Shown here in pieces: positions 8,108-17,531 of a stretch of DNA of 64,000 bases. Source of the stretch: Flavobacterium sp. N502540 (GTDB lineage Bacteria > Bacteroidota > Bacteroidia > Flavobacteriales > Flavobacteriaceae); NCBI RefSeq assembly GCF_025947365.1, contig NZ_CP110012.1, forward strand, positions 4,960,001 through 5,024,000. Direction: 5' to 3'. The notes under the pieces are model-generated. The model did no database searches, was not told where the DNA came from, and worked only from the letters and a program-made list of their open reading frames with translations. Within the stretch, counting starts at the first letter, position 1, and every line of letters begins with the position of its first letter. A program made the translations under genes and the position numbers.

Positions 8108-8701
8108 ATGGCAAGTAAAGATCGTATTTTAAGACAAAAAGAAGAGACAAGAAGTAACATTCTTGATGCTGCTTACACTATCGTTAAAGACGAAGGGTGG
8201 CAAGGTCTGAGTATGAGAAAAATTGCTGATAAAATTGAATACACCGCTCCTATTATTTATGAATACTTTTCAAACAAAGATGCCATTTTAAGGGAACTAA
8301 CCGGGAAAGGCTTTACTAAATTAGCAAAGGAACTTGAAGAGGCTAAAGCTAAATTTAATAAACCGGAAGATCAGTTGGAAGCCATGTGGATGGCATATTG
8401 GGATTTTGCTTTTACAGATACCGAAATGTATCAGGTAATGTTTGGTGTACAGATGAATTGCTGTTCTCAACAATGCGACGCTGCCAAAATGCCTTATAAA
8501 CTGTTTACAACGGTTATTGCCGAAGTAATGAAAAACAGCAATCCAAGTGAAGAAGTAGTCAAACAAAAATATTTTACTTTCTTTTCTGTCATTCACGGTT
8601 TGATCGCTATCAATATCATCAACAAAAGTGACGTAATGGAAACAATCAACAATCAAATTCTGAAAGATGCGATTGGTGGTATCATAAAATCAATACAATA
8701 A
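8108..8701 (+). CDS. TetR/AcrR-family repressor
   Basis: 197 residues. The N-terminal helix-turn-helix is visible near residues 12-55 (Ile-Leu-Asp-Ala-Ala-Tyr-Thr-Ile-Val; Leu-Ser-Met-Arg-Lys-Ile-Ala; Tyr-Glu-Tyr-Phe-Ser-Asn-Lys), followed by an all-helical ligand domain. It lies directly upstream of the RND pump genes, and matching repeated sites are present in front of both, so it very likely represses the pump and itself. Confidence 0.92.
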   Translation: MASKDRILRQKEETRSNILDAAYTIVKDEGWQGLSMRKIADKIEYTAPIIYEYFSNKDAILRELTGKGFTKLAKELEEAKAKFNKPEDQLEAMWMAYWDFAFTDTEMYQVMFGVQMNCCSQQCDAAKMPYKLFTTVIAEVMKNSNPSEEVVKQKYFTFFSVIHGLIAINIINKSDVMETINNQILKDAIGGIIKSIQ

Positions 8702-8718
8702 AAAAAATTTAATTTTCA

Positions 8719-8931
8719 CTTAACAGTGGTAAATGATTTAATAGAGTAATTTTGAATCTCTTTTACCCATTACTTAACAGTGATAAATAATTTAACCAAG
8801 TAATAAACAGCTTTTTTTGCTATTTTACTTAACACTGATAAATAATTTAATACCCATTATGAAATAGAATTGGAAGCGGAATTCTATGACCTTTTTGGTT
8901 TTACAACTTAACGATGTTAGATAATTTAATA
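8719..8931 (+). promoter_or_regulatory. Array of four operator-like repeats before RND pump
   Basis: Four 25-bp sites start at 8719, 8773, 8828 and 8907, all matching CTTAACnnTGnTARAnnATTTAA; the fifth copy is at 8073. The inner part TAAATAATTTA is a dyad. Spacings are 54, 55 and 79 bases. The last site ends 10 bases before the ATG at 8941. The arrangement points to cooperative binding by the TetR regulator, or looping. Confidence 0.75.
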
Positions 8932-9006
8932 TAATTAAACATGAATGCCAGAATACCACATCAATTAATCCAAAAGAATGTTCAACAATTTAAAACCAAT
9001 AATAAA

Positions 9007-10152
9007 ATGAAAAATGTTATCATAACCAGTTTTATTCTGGCACTCGTACTAAGCAGTTGTGCAGATAAATCGCAAGCCCCGGCAGCTCCTGCTGCACCAT
9101 TATTACCTGTCGCTGCTATTACAAGCGAAAACACTACTACTGATGCCGAATATCCTGCTTCTATACAAGGAACTGTTGATGTTGAAATTCGTCCTCAGGT
9201 AAGCGGAAATCTGGAAAGAGTTTTTGTAGACGAAGGTGCTTATGTCTATAAAGGTCAGACTTTATTCAAAATAAACGAACGTCCATTCCGTGAACAATTA
9301 AACAATGCGCTGGCTAATTTGCACGCTGCTGAAGCGGCTTTAATCAACGCGCAATTGGAAGTAGATAAATTAACTCCATTAGTTCAAAATAAAGTAGTTT
9401 CGGATTATCAGTTAAAAACGGCCAAGGCTTCTCAAAAAATTGCTGCTGCCAATATCGAACAGGCCAAAGCAATGGTAGGATCGGCCAGAATCAATCTTGG
9501 ATATACTAATGTTACAGCTCCTGTAAGCGGCTACATTGGAAGATTACCTAAAAAACAAGGAAGTTTAGTTTCGGCAACGGATGTTGAACCGTTAACCAAC
9601 TTATCTGATGTACATGAAGTTTTTGCTTATTTCTCTTTGGGAGAAACCGATTTCATCAACTTTAAAGCGCAATATGCAGGCAGCAGCCTAGGCGATAAAA
9701 TCAAAAAGTTGCCTCCTGTAACTTTAATCTTAGCCGATAATAATGCGTATCCTCAAACCGGAAAAATCGATATGGTAGACGGTCAGTTTGATAAAACCAC
9801 CGGAGCTATTACGTTAAGAGCTACTTTTCCTAATGCTGGCGGGACTTTACGTTCAGGAAACACCGGGAAAATTCGTTTAGGACTTCACCATGACGACGCT
9901 CTTTTGGTACCACAAGCGGCTACCGTTGAAATGCAGGACAAAGTTTTTGTCTTCACAGTCAACAAAGAAAATAAGGTTAACAAAATGCCGATCACGGTTA
10001 TTGGTAAAAGCGGTACAAACTATTTGATTAAGGATGGTATCAAATCTGGTGATCAGATTGTACTAAGCGGTATTGATAAACTTCAGGAAGGTCAGGTCAT
10101 TCAGCCTGAAAAACCGGCTACAAAAGTTGCCCAAGTAATCACTAAAAAATAA
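9007..10152 (+). CDS. RND efflux periplasmic adaptor lipoprotein
   Basis: 381 residues from the ATG at 9007. The signal peptide ends in Val-Leu-Ser-Ser-Cys, a lipobox at Cys19, which favours this start over the in-frame ATG at 8941. MexA/AcrA family features follow: barrel-sandwich Pro-Gln-Val-Ser-Gly, an alpha-hairpin of Ala/Gln/Glu-rich heptads, then Val-Thr-Ala-Pro-Val-Ser-Gly-Tyr-Ile-Gly. It links the inner-membrane pump to the outer-membrane channel. The pump gene follows after 11 bases. Confidence 0.92.
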   Translation: MKNVIITSFILALVLSSCADKSQAPAAPAAPLLPVAAITSENTTTDAEYPASIQGTVDVEIRPQVSGNLERVFVDEGAYVYKGQTLFKINERPFREQLNNALANLHAAEAALINAQLEVDKLTPLVQNKVVSDYQLKTAKASQKIAAANIEQAKAMVGSARINLGYTNVTAPVSGYIGRLPKKQGSLVSATDVEPLTNLSDVHEVFAYFSLGETDFINFKAQYAGSSLGDKIKKLPPVTLILADNNAYPQTGKIDMVDGQFDKTTGAITLRATFPNAGGTLRSGNTGKIRLGLHHDDALLVPQAATVEMQDKVFVFTVNKENKVNKMPITVIGKSGTNYLIKDGIKSGDQIVLSGIDKLQEGQVIQPEKPATKVAQVITKK

Positions 10153-10163
10153 TTTACACGCAA

Positions 10164-13100
10164 ATGTTCAAAATATTTATACAAAGACCTGTACTGGCAA
10201 CCGTAATCTCCATTTTATTGGTGATTCTGGGGGTACTTGGACTTACGAAATTGCCTTTACAACAGTTTCCTGATATTGCACCGCCATCGGTTTTGGTAAC
10301 GGCGGTTTATCCGGGAGCTAATGCCGAAACGGTTTTACGTTCGGTAGCGCCCTCTTTAGAAGAGTCTATCAATGGGGTGGAAAATATGACTTACATGAGC
10401 TCTACGGCCAGTAACGACGGATCGTTAGCCATTACTGTTTTCTTTAAATTAGGTACCGATGCCGATCAGGCAGCCGTAAACGTACAAAACAGGGTGGCTC
10501 AGGCAACCAGTCAATTGCCTGCCGAAGTGGTACAACAAGGGGTGATCACTGCGAAACAACAAAACAGTTTCATTATGGCCATCGGTATGTACACCGAGGA
10601 TGAATCGAAATACGATCAGACGTTTGTGGCCAATTATGCCCAAATCAATATTATCCCTGAAATTAAACGTATTCCGGGAGTAGGATCGGCCAGTATTTTT
10701 GGAGGTGTAAAAGATTACTCGATGCGTGTTTGGCTGAATCCGACACAAATGTCAACTTACAAAGTGACACCAAACGAAATCATGAGTGCCATTCAGGACA
10801 AAAGTTTGGAAGCTGCTCCGGGTAAATTTGGAGAAAGAAGTACAGAAGTTTTCGAATACGTAATCAAATACAAAGGAAAACTAACCAAACCGGAAGAATA
10901 TGAAAATATTGCTATTCGCTCTAATGCAGATGGTTCGGTACTTCGCTTAAAAGACGTTGCCCGAGTTGAACTTGGTGCTTATTCGTACAACAGTTTAACG
11001 CGTTTAAATGGTAAAAAAGGAGTTGTAATCGGTATTATTCAATTGGCAGGTTCAAACTCCAATGACATTCAGATCGCGATTAACAAACTGATGGAAAAAG
11101 CATCGAAAGATTTTCCAAAAGGGATCAAGCAAAATATTTTCTATAGTACCAAAGTATCGCTGGACCAATCGATAGAACAGGTAGAACATACTTTAATCGA
11201 AGCATTTATATTAGTATTCATTGTAGTATTTATATTCCTGCAAGATTTTAGATCAACATTAATCCCGGCTATTGCTGTACCTGTAGCAATTTTAGGAACG
11301 TTCTTCTTCATGCAGTTATTCGGATTTTCGATCAATCTTCTAACACTTTTCGCTTTAATTCTGGCGATTGGTATTGTGGTAGATGACGCGATTGTAGTCG
11401 TCGAAGCCGTGCATGCCAAAATGGAGCACAAACATTTGTCTCCAAAAGTAGCCACACATGAAGCAATGCACGAAATAACGGGTGCTATTATCTCGATTAC
11501 GCTGGTAATGGCTGCTGTATTCCTGCCGGTTGGTTTTATGGAAGGCTCTACGGGAGTTTTCTATCGTCAGTTTGCTTTTACGATGGCGATTGCAATTGTA
11601 ATTTCGGCTGTGAATGCTTTGACTTTAAGCCCGGCGCTTGCTGCATTGTTCCTGAAGGACAATCACGGTACACAAGCAAACGAAAATGAAGTTTATGTTA
11701 AAAAAGGATTTAAAGAAAAATTCTTTACGGCATTCAACAGCAGCTTCGAATCTTTGACGAATCGTTATGTGGGTGGTATTAAATTTTTAATTCGCCGCAA
11801 ATGGTTAAGCTTAGGTGGTCTGGCCTTAATTACAGCAGCAACCATTCTGTTAGTAAAAACGACTCCAACAGGATTTATTCCAACAGAAGATCAGGGATTT
11901 ATTGCGATTGCGGTAAATACTCCTTCAGGAACTTCTCTTGACGGAACACAAAAAGTAATGACTCAGGCAGAGAATTTACTAAGAAACGACGAATCATCAC
12001 GATTTGTAACAGCGATTTCAGGATTCAATTTATTAACGAATTCTACAAGCCCATCGTCAGCAGTTATTTTTGTCTTGCTTAAACCGGATGAAGAGCGTGG
12101 AAAAATCAAAGGAATCGACGAAATAATGGCGGATGTGCAAGGAAAATTAGGGACTATTACAGGCGGAAGTTTCTTCGTTTTTAGTTTCCCAACTGTTCCC
12201 GGATTTAGTAATGTTGAAGCTTTAGATTTGGTGCTACAGGATAAAACCGGAGGCAAACTGGATAAGTTTAGCGGTGTCTCTCAAAGCTTTATCGGAGAAT
12301 TAATGAAACGTCCGGAGATTGCTATGGCATTTACGAGTTTCAAAGCCGATTATCCACAGTTGCAACTGGATATTAATGACGAAAAAGCCAATCAGCTGGG
12401 GGTAAATGTAAAAGACATTTTACAAACGATGCAGACTTATTTTGGTAGTGCACAGGCTTCTGACTTTAACCGATTTGGTAAATATTACAGAGTTGTTGTT
12501 CAGGCAGATATTGCCGACAGAGCTGATCCATCTTCAATTGACAGGGTTTTTGTAAAAAACAAAACCGGAGAAATGGTTCCAATAAATACTTTGGTGAAAC
12601 TAAGCCGTATTTATGGTTCTGAAACGGCCTCGAGATATAATTTGTTTAATTCGATTTCGATAAATGCCATTCCGAAACCTGGATTTAGTTCGGGAGATGC
12701 CATTAAAGCCATAGAAGAAGTTGCTGCACAACATTTACCTGCAGGTTATAGTTTTGAATTTTCGGGACAAACCCGTGAAGAGATTTCTTCGGGAGGACAA
12801 TCCGCAACGATATTCTTACTGTGTTTGATATTCATCTATTTCTTACTTGCTGCACAGTATGAAAGTTACATTTTGCCTTTGGCGGTAATCTTTTCTATCC
12901 CTGCAGGTATTTTTGGAGTATTTGTGGCTATTGGTTTCACCGGAATTCAAAACAACATTTATGTACAGGTTGCTCTGGTAATGTTAATCGGACTGCTCGC
13001 TAAAAATGCCATTCTGATTGTGGAGTTTGCGGTTCAGAAAAGAAAATCCGGTCAGGCATTGGTGATGGCCTCAATCGATGCGGCAAAACTGCGTTTACGA

Positions 13101-13331
13101 CCAATTATCATGACATCGCTTGCTTTTGTTGTGGGATTAATTCCAATGATGAGTGCCAAAGGACCATCAGCACAAGGTAACCATTCGATTAGTATTGGTG
13201 CCGCAGGAGGTATGATTTCAGGGGTAATTCTAGGATTGTTTATCATCCCGGTTTTATTCGTCATCTTCCAATATTTACAAGAAAAGGTTTCCGGAAAACC
13301 GGTAGCCGTAATTCATAACGAAGAAAAATAA
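10164..13331 (+). CDS. RND efflux pump permease (HAE1/AcrB type)
   Basis: 1055 residues, the normal length for hydrophobe/amphiphile efflux RND pumps. It opens Met-Phe-Lys-Ile-Phe-Ile-Gln-Arg-Pro-Val with TM1, followed by a large periplasmic loop, the TM4 proton-relay Gly-Ile-Val-Val-Asp-Asp-Ala-Ile-Val near residue 410, a second periplasmic loop, and TM7-12. Conserved Gly-Leu-Leu-Ala-Lys-Asn-Ala-Ile-Leu-Ile-Val-Glu (about 945) and Pro-Ile-Ile-Met-Thr-Ser (about 980) are present. It exports drugs or toxic compounds; substrate unknown. Cotranscribed with the adaptor and channel. Confidence 0.95.
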   Translation: MFKIFIQRPVLATVISILLVILGVLGLTKLPLQQFPDIAPPSVLVTAVYPGANAETVLRSVAPSLEESINGVENMTYMSSTASNDGSLAITVFFKLGTDADQAAVNVQNRVAQATSQLPAEVVQQGVITAKQQNSFIMAIGMYTEDESKYDQTFVANYAQINIIPEIKRIPGVGSASIFGGVKDYSMRVWLNPTQMSTYKVTPNEIMSAIQDKSLEAAPGKFGERSTEVFEYVIKYKGKLTKPEEYENIAIRSNADGSVLRLKDVARVELGAYSYNSLTRLNGKKGVVIGIIQLAGSNSNDIQIAINKLMEKASKDFPKGIKQNIFYSTKVSLDQSIEQVEHTLIEAFILVFIVVFIFLQDFRSTLIPAIAVPVAILGTFFFMQLFGFSINLLTLFALILAIGIVVDDAIVVVEAVHAKMEHKHLSPKVATHEAMHEITGAIISITLVMAAVFLPVGFMEGSTGVFYRQFAFTMAIAIVISAVNALTLSPALAALFLKDNHGTQANENEVYVKKGFKEKFFTAFNSSFESLTNRYVGGIKFLIRRKWLSLGGLALITAATILLVKTTPTGFIPTEDQGFIAIAVNTPSGTSLDGTQKVMTQAENLLRNDESSRFVTAISGFNLLTNSTSPSSAVIFVLLKPDEERGKIKGIDEIMADVQGKLGTITGGSFFVFSFPTVPGFSNVEALDLVLQDKTGGKLDKFSGVSQSFIGELMKRPEIAMAFTSFKADYPQLQLDINDEKANQLGVNVKDILQTMQTYFGSAQASDFNRFGKYYRVVVQADIADRADPSSIDRVFVKNKTGEMVPINTLVKLSRIYGSETASRYNLFNSISINAIPKPGFSSGDAIKAIEEVAAQHLPAGYSFEFSGQTREEISSGGQSATIFLLCLIFIYFLLAAQYESYILPLAVIFSIPAGIFGVFVAIGFTGIQNNIYVQVALVMLIGLLAKNAILIVEFAVQKRKSGQALVMASIDAAKLRLRPIIMTSLAFVVGLIPMMSAKGPSAQGNHSISIGAAGGMISGVILGLFIIPVLFVIFQYLQEKVSGKPVAVIHNEEK

Positions 13332-13333
13332 AA

Positions 13334-13447
13334 ATGGAAAACTATATCACAACCGTACTCGTAGCCATTATCATTGGCATCGGATACATCTCTTATAAAA
13401 TTTCAAGGGATCTTGAAAGCAGAAAAGATACTTGTACAGAAATTTAA
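13334..13447 (+). CDS. Small single-span membrane protein in RND operon
   Basis: ATG at 13334, stop at 13445-13447, 37 residues: one hydrophobic helix (about 6-21) followed by a charged tail with one Cys. It starts 2 bases after the pump stop, and its TAA overlaps the ATG of the channel gene (TAATG), so the spacing is that of a genuine cistron. It could be a small accessory subunit like the AcrZ or KdpF microproteins, but no homology is claimed. Confidence 0.55.
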   Translation: MENYITTVLVAIIIGIGYISYKISRDLESRKDTCTEI

Positions 13448-14880
13448 TGACAGCACCTAAAATGAAAAATCATATAACCAAAATTGTGATGATCGCTATT
13501 TTGATCACCACAGTAATATCCTGTAAGGTTTCGAAGGATATTGAAACTCCAAAAGATGCATTTCCTGAAAATTTCAGGAGTGCATCGGTTTCAAAAGATA
13601 CGACCAGTATTGGTGATACGGAGTGGAAAAATTTCTTTACCGAAAAAGATGTTATTCAGTTAATAGACAGCGCGGTTGCCCGAAACAACGACCTGCAAAT
13701 TGCTACTAAAAACATCGAGATTGCGCATTACAGATTCACACAGTCCAAATGGGGAAATGTCCCTGAAGTCAATTTATCGGTAGCGGCAAGCACCAGCAAT
13801 CCGTCAGACAATAGTTTTACAGGAAAGAACTTAGGTCAGGCATTGGGTCAGAATCATATTAATGACTTCACAGCCGGAGCAACACTTTCATGGGAAGCCG
13901 ATATTTGGGGGAAAATAAAGAACCAGAAAAAAGAAGCTTTTGCGGGTTATCTGCAGTCAGAAGAAGTTAAAAAAGCTTTGCAGACTACCATCGTTGCCAA
14001 TGTTTCCAAAGGCTACTACAATCTTTTAATGCTGGACGCACAGTTGGATATTGCCCGACAAAATCTAAAATTAAATGATAGTACCACTACTATTATCAAA
14101 TTAAAATACGATGCCGGTCAGGTAACCTCATTGGCGATTCAACAATCGGAAGCACAAAAATTAAACGCCGCGCAATTGATTCCGTTATTGGAACAAAATA
14201 TTGCGATTCAGGAAAATGCGTTGAGTGTTTTAACAGGATCTTTTCCGGATTCCAAACAAAGAAGTATTCGTTTGAGTGCTTTAGAAGTTAAAAACAATAC
14301 CGCCATCGGGATTCCGTCTTCGTTAGTAAGCCGCAGACCGGATGTAAAAAGCGCCGAACTTGCTCTTAAAGCTGCAAATGCCAGCGTAGGAATCACAAAA
14401 GCCAATTTGTATCCGGCACTCAGAATTACAGCTCAGGGTGGTGTAAACTCTTTCGAAGCCAGCAATTGGTTCAACATTCCGGCCTCTTTGTTCGGAACTC
14501 TTGCAGGAGGATTGACACAGCCTTTGCTGAACAATAAAAAAGTAAAAACACAATACCATATCGCCGTTGCCGAAAGGGAAAAAGCGGTTCTGAATTTCAG
14601 ACAATCGGTTTTAGTAGCGGTTAGTGAAGTGTCAGATGCTTTGGTAAAAGTTGAGAAATTACAGCAACAGGAATCTTTTTTGCAACAACGTGTAAAAACG
14701 CTGCAACAAGCCATAAAAAATGCCAATTTGTTATTCAAAAATGGTATGGCGGAATATCTTGAAGTGCTTACTGCGCAATCTAATTTATTACAAAGTGAGC
14801 TAGAACTGGCTAACATAAAAAGAGAACAGTTATCTGCCAATACCGAGTTGTATCGTGCTTTAGGTGGTGGCTGGAAATAA
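13447..14880 (+). CDS. Outer-membrane efflux channel lipoprotein (TolC/NodT family)
   Basis: 477 residues from the ATG overlapping the preceding stop; a start at 13462 (Met-Lys-Asn-His) is also possible. The signal peptide ends Thr-Val-Ile-Ser-Cys, a lipobox. Two OEP repeats are visible, with the family motifs Ala-Asp-Ile-Trp-Gly-Lys and Ser-Arg-Arg-Pro-Asp-Val near residues 158 and 292. It completes the tripartite pump. Alternative upstream TTG start at 13432 is less likely. Confidence 0.93.
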   Translation: MTAPKMKNHITKIVMIAILITTVISCKVSKDIETPKDAFPENFRSASVSKDTTSIGDTEWKNFFTEKDVIQLIDSAVARNNDLQIATKNIEIAHYRFTQSKWGNVPEVNLSVAASTSNPSDNSFTGKNLGQALGQNHINDFTAGATLSWEADIWGKIKNQKKEAFAGYLQSEEVKKALQTTIVANVSKGYYNLLMLDAQLDIARQNLKLNDSTTTIIKLKYDAGQVTSLAIQQSEAQKLNAAQLIPLLEQNIAIQENALSVLTGSFPDSKQRSIRLSALEVKNNTAIGIPSSLVSRRPDVKSAELALKAANASVGITKANLYPALRITAQGGVNSFEASNWFNIPASLFGTLAGGLTQPLLNNKKVKTQYHIAVAEREKAVLNFRQSVLVAVSEVSDALVKVEKLQQQESFLQQRVKTLQQAIKNANLLFKNGMAEYLEVLTAQSNLLQSELELANIKREQLSANTELYRALGGGWK

Positions 14881-14952
14881 TACCCGTTAATTATTTATTT
14901 TTTTGAGAGGAGAACGCTGTGAGACTTATAGTTTCATGGCGTTTTTTTTATG

Positions 14953-15232
14953 GCACACGGAGAAGACAGATCCGCTTTGTGGAAGCGCGGATTGTCACGG
15001 ATTTTTTTATTCTCATTTTTGTCATTTCGACCGAAGGGAGACTCGAGCGATAACGAATAGACGAAGCAAATCACATTTGGGATTCGACAAAGATTGACGA
15101 AATTCTGTACGGAGTTACTTGTGTGATCCTTCCTTCGTCAGGATGACAAGATTGCGCATAAAAAATGGCGAGAATAAAAAAATCCGCGTCAATCCATGTC
15201 TTCGCGAAGCGAATCCGTGTCATCCGCGTATC
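14953..15232. repeat. Interspersed repeat, family W, copy 2, with nested element
   Basis: The left part (14953-15008) has CGCGGATTGTCACGGATTTT; the right part (15174-15232) has AAAAAATCCGCGTCAATCC and CGAATCCGTGTCATCCGCG. The two halves are inverted with respect to each other and enclose a complete family R element (15016-15150). The layout suggests that R inserted into the loop of W. No gene is seen in 14881-15350. Confidence 0.7.
15016..15150. repeat. Interspersed palindromic repeat, family R, copy 4
   Basis: Left arm TTTTTGTCATTTCGACCGA with GGGAGACTCGAGCGATAACG; right arm GTGTGATCCTTCCTTCGTCA then GGATGACAAG. It shares the GAGCGATAnCGAATAG block with copy 3. It lies inside W copy 2. Confidence 0.75.
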
Positions 15233-15350
15233 CTATAATCACAATTTTTCTTACTTTTGATATTGTCAAGCCTTCGAAAAATGGCTCCAAAGAATGAATA
15301 TCGTATCGAATATTAACAAAACAATCCTCTTAATCAATACATTAAAACTC

Positions 15351-15800
15351 ATGAAAAGAATCGCATGCCTTGCAATTTTAGCATTACTATTTACAAGCTG
15401 TAAAGAAAACAATTCAGAAAAAGAAGTAAAAGCAATAAAAGAACCAGTAAAAACAAGCCCTGCTGTAAAAAAAGAAGCAAAGAAAAAAGAAGATTGTAAG
15501 GATGTTGAAGTAGAAATGGGTTCAGGAAGAGAATGTATCCTAAAAGATACTGATCTTGCCCAGGTCTATCAAAATATTATCAAAAATAAAGAGGTTGAGG
15601 AATCTGCTTATTTTTTAAGTTCCATCCCGAACGAAAGTAAATCTGTACCCGTAAATAAAAACGGATTGATCTCAATTGATTACGAAATCATCAAAGATAA
15701 AGTCCTTATTAGTATGAATTATGAAGGCGGTGTGACTGAAGTAACACTTGAAAAAATAAAAGATACCATTAAAAAAAGTATTTATCATTATGCCGATTAA
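15351..15800 (+). CDS. Small lipoprotein of unknown function
   Basis: 149 residues starting at the ATG at 15351; the frame is open further up but this start gives a clean signal peptide with lipobox Leu-Phe-Thr-Ser-Cys. A Lys/Glu-rich linker (about 20-55) is followed by a globular domain of about 90 residues containing two Cys (near 47 and 61). A terminator follows at 15851. No family recognised. Confidence 0.7.
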   Translation: MKRIACLAILALLFTSCKENNSEKEVKAIKEPVKTSPAVKKEAKKKEDCKDVEVEMGSGRECILKDTDLAQVYQNIIKNKEVEESAYFLSSIPNESKSVPVNKNGLISIDYEIIKDKVLISMNYEGGVTEVTLEKIKDTIKKSIYHYAD

Positions 15801-15850
15801 ATTCTAAAATAAAGGGATTTACATCAAACCAGTAAAAAACTTTCCCTAAT

Positions 15851-15890
15851 AAACCGCTAAATAACTTTTACGTTTTTAGCGGTTTTTTTT
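15851..15890 (+). terminator. Rho-independent terminator
   Basis: AAACCGCTAAA (15851-15861) pairs with TTTAGCGGTTT (15875-15885), then T run. Confidence 0.88.
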
Positions 15891-15920
15891 CTCGTTCTCC
15901 AAAATGACAAAATGAGAGAG

Positions 15921-15983
15921 AAAAATCAGCGTCAATCCGTGTCTTCGCGATAGCGAATCCGCGTCATCCGTGTATCCTATAAT
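15921..15983. repeat. Interspersed repeat, family W, single arm
   Basis: One arm only, nearly identical to the right arm of W copy 2 (CGTCAATCCGTGTCTTCGCG, then ATAGCGAATCCGCGTCATCC and TATCCTATAATC). Just downstream is a TATTTTTG promoter-like element serving the Crp-family gene. Confidence 0.7.
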
Positions 15984-16026
15984 CCACAATATTTCCTTAT
16001 TTTTGATAGGTAAAACTTCAATCAAA

Positions 16027-16632
16027 ATGTCAATCAATCAAAATAAGTACCTCAACGATTTAAAAATAAAATTCGAAAGCTACGCTCCTATTTCAGAAAC
16101 GTCCTGGCAGTTAATTGAAAGTATTGCTGAAATTCAATCCATTAAAAAAGGAGATATTTTACTTCAAAACGGACAAACTGCAAAGGAAATATATTTTATA
16201 ATCAAAGGCGCTTTACGGGCTTTTATCACCGATTCGGCAGGTAATCTCTATAATAAAAACATATTTCTTGAAGGTGATTTTGCCGGTTCAAAGGCTTCTC
16301 TACTGCAGCAAACTGCTTCTCATTTCACCATAGAAGCACTTGAAGATTCTGTTTTGATTCAACTTAACTACAAAAAATACAGAGCACTCATTGATCAGAA
16401 CAACGATCTCAAAAATTATTACATTGCCTATTTGGAAAAAAACTGGGTAATCGAAAAAGAACAACGCGAAATTGCTCTAGTCATGCAAAATGCTACCGAG
16501 AGATATGTACAGCTTTTATCCAAACATCCAGATATTGGAGACCGTATTCCGTTGCTTCACATCGCCTCCCATTTAGGAATTACCCCTACCCAACTAAGCC
16601 GTATCCGAAAAAATCTCGAAAAAGATTTGTAA
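16027..16632 (+). CDS. Crp/Fnr-family transcriptional regulator
   Basis: 201 residues from the ATG at 16027. An N-terminal cyclic-nucleotide-binding-like beta roll (Ile-Lys-Lys-Gly-Asp-Ile-Leu-Leu-Gln-Asn-Gly near 39-49) is joined by a long helix to a C-terminal winged helix (Ile-Ala-Ser-His-Leu-Gly-Ile-Thr-Pro-Thr-Gln-Leu-Ser-Arg-Ile-Arg-Lys near 180-196). No Fe-S Cys cluster. A TATTTTTG element lies about 20 bases upstream. The effector and targets are unknown. Confidence 0.88.
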   Translation: MSINQNKYLNDLKIKFESYAPISETSWQLIESIAEIQSIKKGDILLQNGQTAKEIYFIIKGALRAFITDSAGNLYNKNIFLEGDFAGSKASLLQQTASHFTIEALEDSVLIQLNYKKYRALIDQNNDLKNYYIAYLEKNWVIEKEQREIALVMQNATERYVQLLSKHPDIGDRIPLLHIASHLGITPTQLSRIRKNLEKDL

Positions 16633-16704
16633 ATCAACATATGTAAAGGTTTCCTATAAAAGCCGGAAGTATCTTTGTCTTAAATTCTTATAACTAGTAT
16701 CAAA

Positions 16705-17451
16705 ATGAAAAATATAAACTTAATCGAAGACAACTTAAATAATCTTACCGGAATGTGGAAAACGGTTAGTTCCTCTTTCCTATCCTACCATACAACTCCT
16801 CTTTTTGAATATAGCAAAGTTGAAAATTCAGGCTGGCCTAATAAATTGTGGTTTCGAAAAGACATTTCTAAAAATGACATCGGCGAAATTACTAAAACCA
16901 TGCAGGCCAATTCAGAATTAGCTTTCGCTTATTGGGATATCTACGGAACAAAATCGTACGAAATACTGGATGCCAATGGTTTCTCATTAAAAAGTGAACA
17001 GGTTGCGATGGCTTTAAAATTAGATCAACAATTTTCACTGCAAGCCCAGCTCAGTTTTAAAAGAGTGACCACTGAACAGGATGCCAAAATATGGGCAGAT
17101 CTGTATCCTCATGCTTTTGGTTACGTGATTAGCAAAGAAATCCTGATTCAGAATTACAACAACGTTCATTTCTATTCGGTTTCCTTAGACGCTCAACCGA
17201 TCGGAACTTTTATGCTGTTTCAGACTCAAAATACAATTGGAATTCATGGCTTGGGAGTAATTCCCGAAATGCGCAGAAAAGGTTTTGCCGAGGAAATTAT
17301 GAAATATGCGTTAAATCTATCCATCGATTTAAATGCGGATTATGCGCAGTTACAAGCTTCTGTCATGGGAAAAGACATCTACACTCGATTGGGTTTTGAA
17401 GATTTGTTTGTGATTAAGAATTATGTTTTGGGAACAAATTCCAAATCTTAA
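16705..17451 (+). CDS. GNAT N-acetyltransferase
   Basis: 248 residues. The C-terminal half has the acetyl-CoA-binding signature Gly-Leu-Gly-Val-Ile-Pro-Glu-Met-Arg-Arg-Lys-Gly-Phe-Ala (near 182-195) and the closing Ile-Tyr-Thr-Arg-Leu-Gly-Phe-Glu. The N-terminal 100 residues form a second, degenerate GNAT-like half. A TATCTTTG promoter element lies upstream near 16671. Substrate unknown. Confidence 0.85.
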   Translation: MKNINLIEDNLNNLTGMWKTVSSSFLSYHTTPLFEYSKVENSGWPNKLWFRKDISKNDIGEITKTMQANSELAFAYWDIYGTKSYEILDANGFSLKSEQVAMALKLDQQFSLQAQLSFKRVTTEQDAKIWADLYPHAFGYVISKEILIQNYNNVHFYSVSLDAQPIGTFMLFQTQNTIGIHGLGVIPEMRRKGFAEEIMKYALNLSIDLNADYAQLQASVMGKDIYTRLGFEDLFVIKNYVLGTNSKS

Positions 17452-17531
17452 ATTCCAAACTCCAAGTTTCGGGTTTCAAGTTTCAAGAGAAAAGAGAAAA
17501 GAATATAGAATATAGAGAATAGATTTTGAAA

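Noticed and set aside
10449..10748. Minus-strand frames within the RND pump gene
   Set aside because: All are shadows of the strongly coding plus strand with no promoters of their own.
14903..15097. 64-codon plus-strand frame
   Set aside because: It runs through repeat families W and R, so the frame is a by-product of repeat sequence.
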